Assembly (NCBI RefSeq): GCF_965137335.1
Contig: NZ_CBCRZD010000009.1
From: Empedobacter stercoris
GTDB lineage: Bacteria > Bacteroidota > Bacteroidia > Flavobacteriales > Weeksellaceae
Strand: one strand, 5' to 3'
Length of the DNA stretch: 64,000 nucleotides
Below, piece by piece: positions 63,256 through 64,000 of the stretch (the first letter of the stretch is position 1; each line of letters opens with the position of its first letter). Position numbers and translations under genes: made by a program. The notes below the pieces were generated by a model, which saw only the letters and a list, made by a program, of their open reading frames with translations, did no database searches and was not told the origin of the DNA.

Positions 63256-64000
63256 ACCCGTTGTGCATTATGAATTAAAAAGATAAAAGTTGTTCATTTG
63301 ATTGAAAATCAGTAACTTAAATTAATTGTAAAACATTTACAATGAACAACTTGAATGCAAATTACGAAAGAATTTTGGAAGTTTTGCGAAAATATCAAAT
63401 GAAAACCTATTGGCCTATCAAAGGCGACCTCCAAAATTGAAGGATTTGGAATTGATAAGTCTTGCATTAACTGCTGAATTTATGGGTATTGACAGCGAAA
63501 ATCATCTTTTTCGACAAACTCCTCAAGCGATAAAATGCAAAATAGAACGTAGTGTTTATAATCGTCGCAAACGTAGATTGGGCAGTAAAATAAATGATCT
63601 ACGAATGAAAATTGCCCGAAGTTTTAATGAGTTTGAGAAGTTTTTCATTATTGACAGTATGCCCGTAGAAGTATGTAAACTCTCGAGGAGAATACTTCAA
63701 AAATCTGTAAAGATNACGACTATTGCTATCCAAACAGAGGCTTTTGTGCTTCTCAGAAAATGCATTTTTATGGCTACAAACTTCATGCAGTTTGTTCGAT
63801 AAATGGAGTTTTTCAAAGTGTGGATTTAAGTCCTGCTTCCGTTNACACATCCATTATTTAAAAGATATCAGAGAACAATTATTCGATTGTACCTTGCTTA
63901 AAGACAAAGGCTACTTGTCGTCTGAGATTCAGATTGATTTATTTAAATATGCCAATATAGAACTCGAAACTCCGAAAAGAGTTAATCAAAAGGACTACAA
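63256..64000 (+). mobile_element. IS982-type insertion sequence (left part)
   Basis: ACCCGTTGTGCATTATGAAT at the left edge resembles IS982 terminal repeats, and the transposase below starts 86 nt inside. The right end lies beyond the window. Confidence 0.7.
63342..64000 (+). pseudogene. IS982-type transposase, frameshifted and with undetermined bases
   Basis: ATG gives MNNLNANYERILEVLRKY; then the frame breaks. It resumes one base away as ENLLAYQRRPPKLKDLELIS, explained by one lost T near 63396. LISLALTAEFMGIDSENHLF and FFIIDSMPVEVCKLS are typical IS982 sequence, the latter with a catalytic Asp. Further breaks coincide with N at 63715 and 63844, after which MHFYGYKLHAVCSINGVFQS and DKGYLSSEIQ continue. 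Some breaks may be consensus errors between IS copies rather than decay. Confidence 0.72.

Overview
The window comes from a low-GC Bacteroidota chromosome, most likely a flavobacterial Weeksellaceae member close to Empedobacter (inference from gene content; no search was possible). Support: promoters of the TAnnTTTG type upstream of rpsF, rplM and several tRNAs, with little Shine-Dalgarno sequence; proteins with type IX secretion (T9SS) C-terminal sorting domains; a PorT/SprT-like protein beside ubiE; ribosomal protein THX; and a GAPDH with a long N-terminal extension. || 1-34.4 kb is ordinary core genome: sbcD (partial), THX, lptB, a cystathionine beta-synthase-type enzyme, a LolC/E-FtsX permease, NamZ-type muramidase, small exported proteins, NUDIX, typA, tRNA-Lys(CTT), a giant AsmA-like protein, four tRNA-Lys(TTT) genes in an array, aroK, an S4 RNA-binding protein, pncB, aminopeptidase P, rpsF-rpsR-rplI, aroC, a KASIII enzyme, ubiE-porT, acyl-CoA dehydrogenase, a FAH-family hydrolase, rplM-rpsI-rpsB-tsf. 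Convergent genes are separated by clear hairpin terminators. || 35-53.4 kb is an accessory island. It starts with a decayed IS3-type transposase fused to a headless toxin and continues as a series of toxin C-terminal tips, each followed at once by a candidate immunity gene. Three tip types each keep their own partner type. Type A tips (four copies, D...(E)(Y/F)K signature, often with an upstream CxxC) are each followed by a beta-propeller-like protein of about 335-350 residues. Type B (one frameshifted tip plus a decayed 3' end) is followed by two paralogous proteins of about 220-230 residues. Type C (two copies, IEVK(S/A)YET signature) is followed by small NWW-motif proteins. Two longer, N-terminally incomplete toxin bodies carry a zincin-like HExxH segment; one also has a pre-toxin-like hydrophobic segment. 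Most tips have no start codon of their own, and the region holds internal duplications, chimeric junctions and frameshifts. I read it as a silent-cassette store for a polymorphic toxin whose intact N-terminal part lies elsewhere. The island ends at a REP-associated (RAYT) transposase bounded by 27-nt inverted repeats, which truncated the last immunity gene. || 53.4-64 kb returns to housekeeping genes: DUF3748 protein, a GNAT/carbon-nitrogen hydrolase fusion, an unknown possibly kinase-like protein, a PID-CTERM-like small protein, a frameshifted T9SS cargo protein, GAPDH and tRNA-Ser(TGA). A 26-bp LacI-type palindrome lies between the last two. The window closes with an orphan copy of the RAYT repeat and the start of a damaged IS982-type element. 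All four ambiguous bases (N) lie in the tRNA array or the IS982 element, so some lesions there may be consensus errors.
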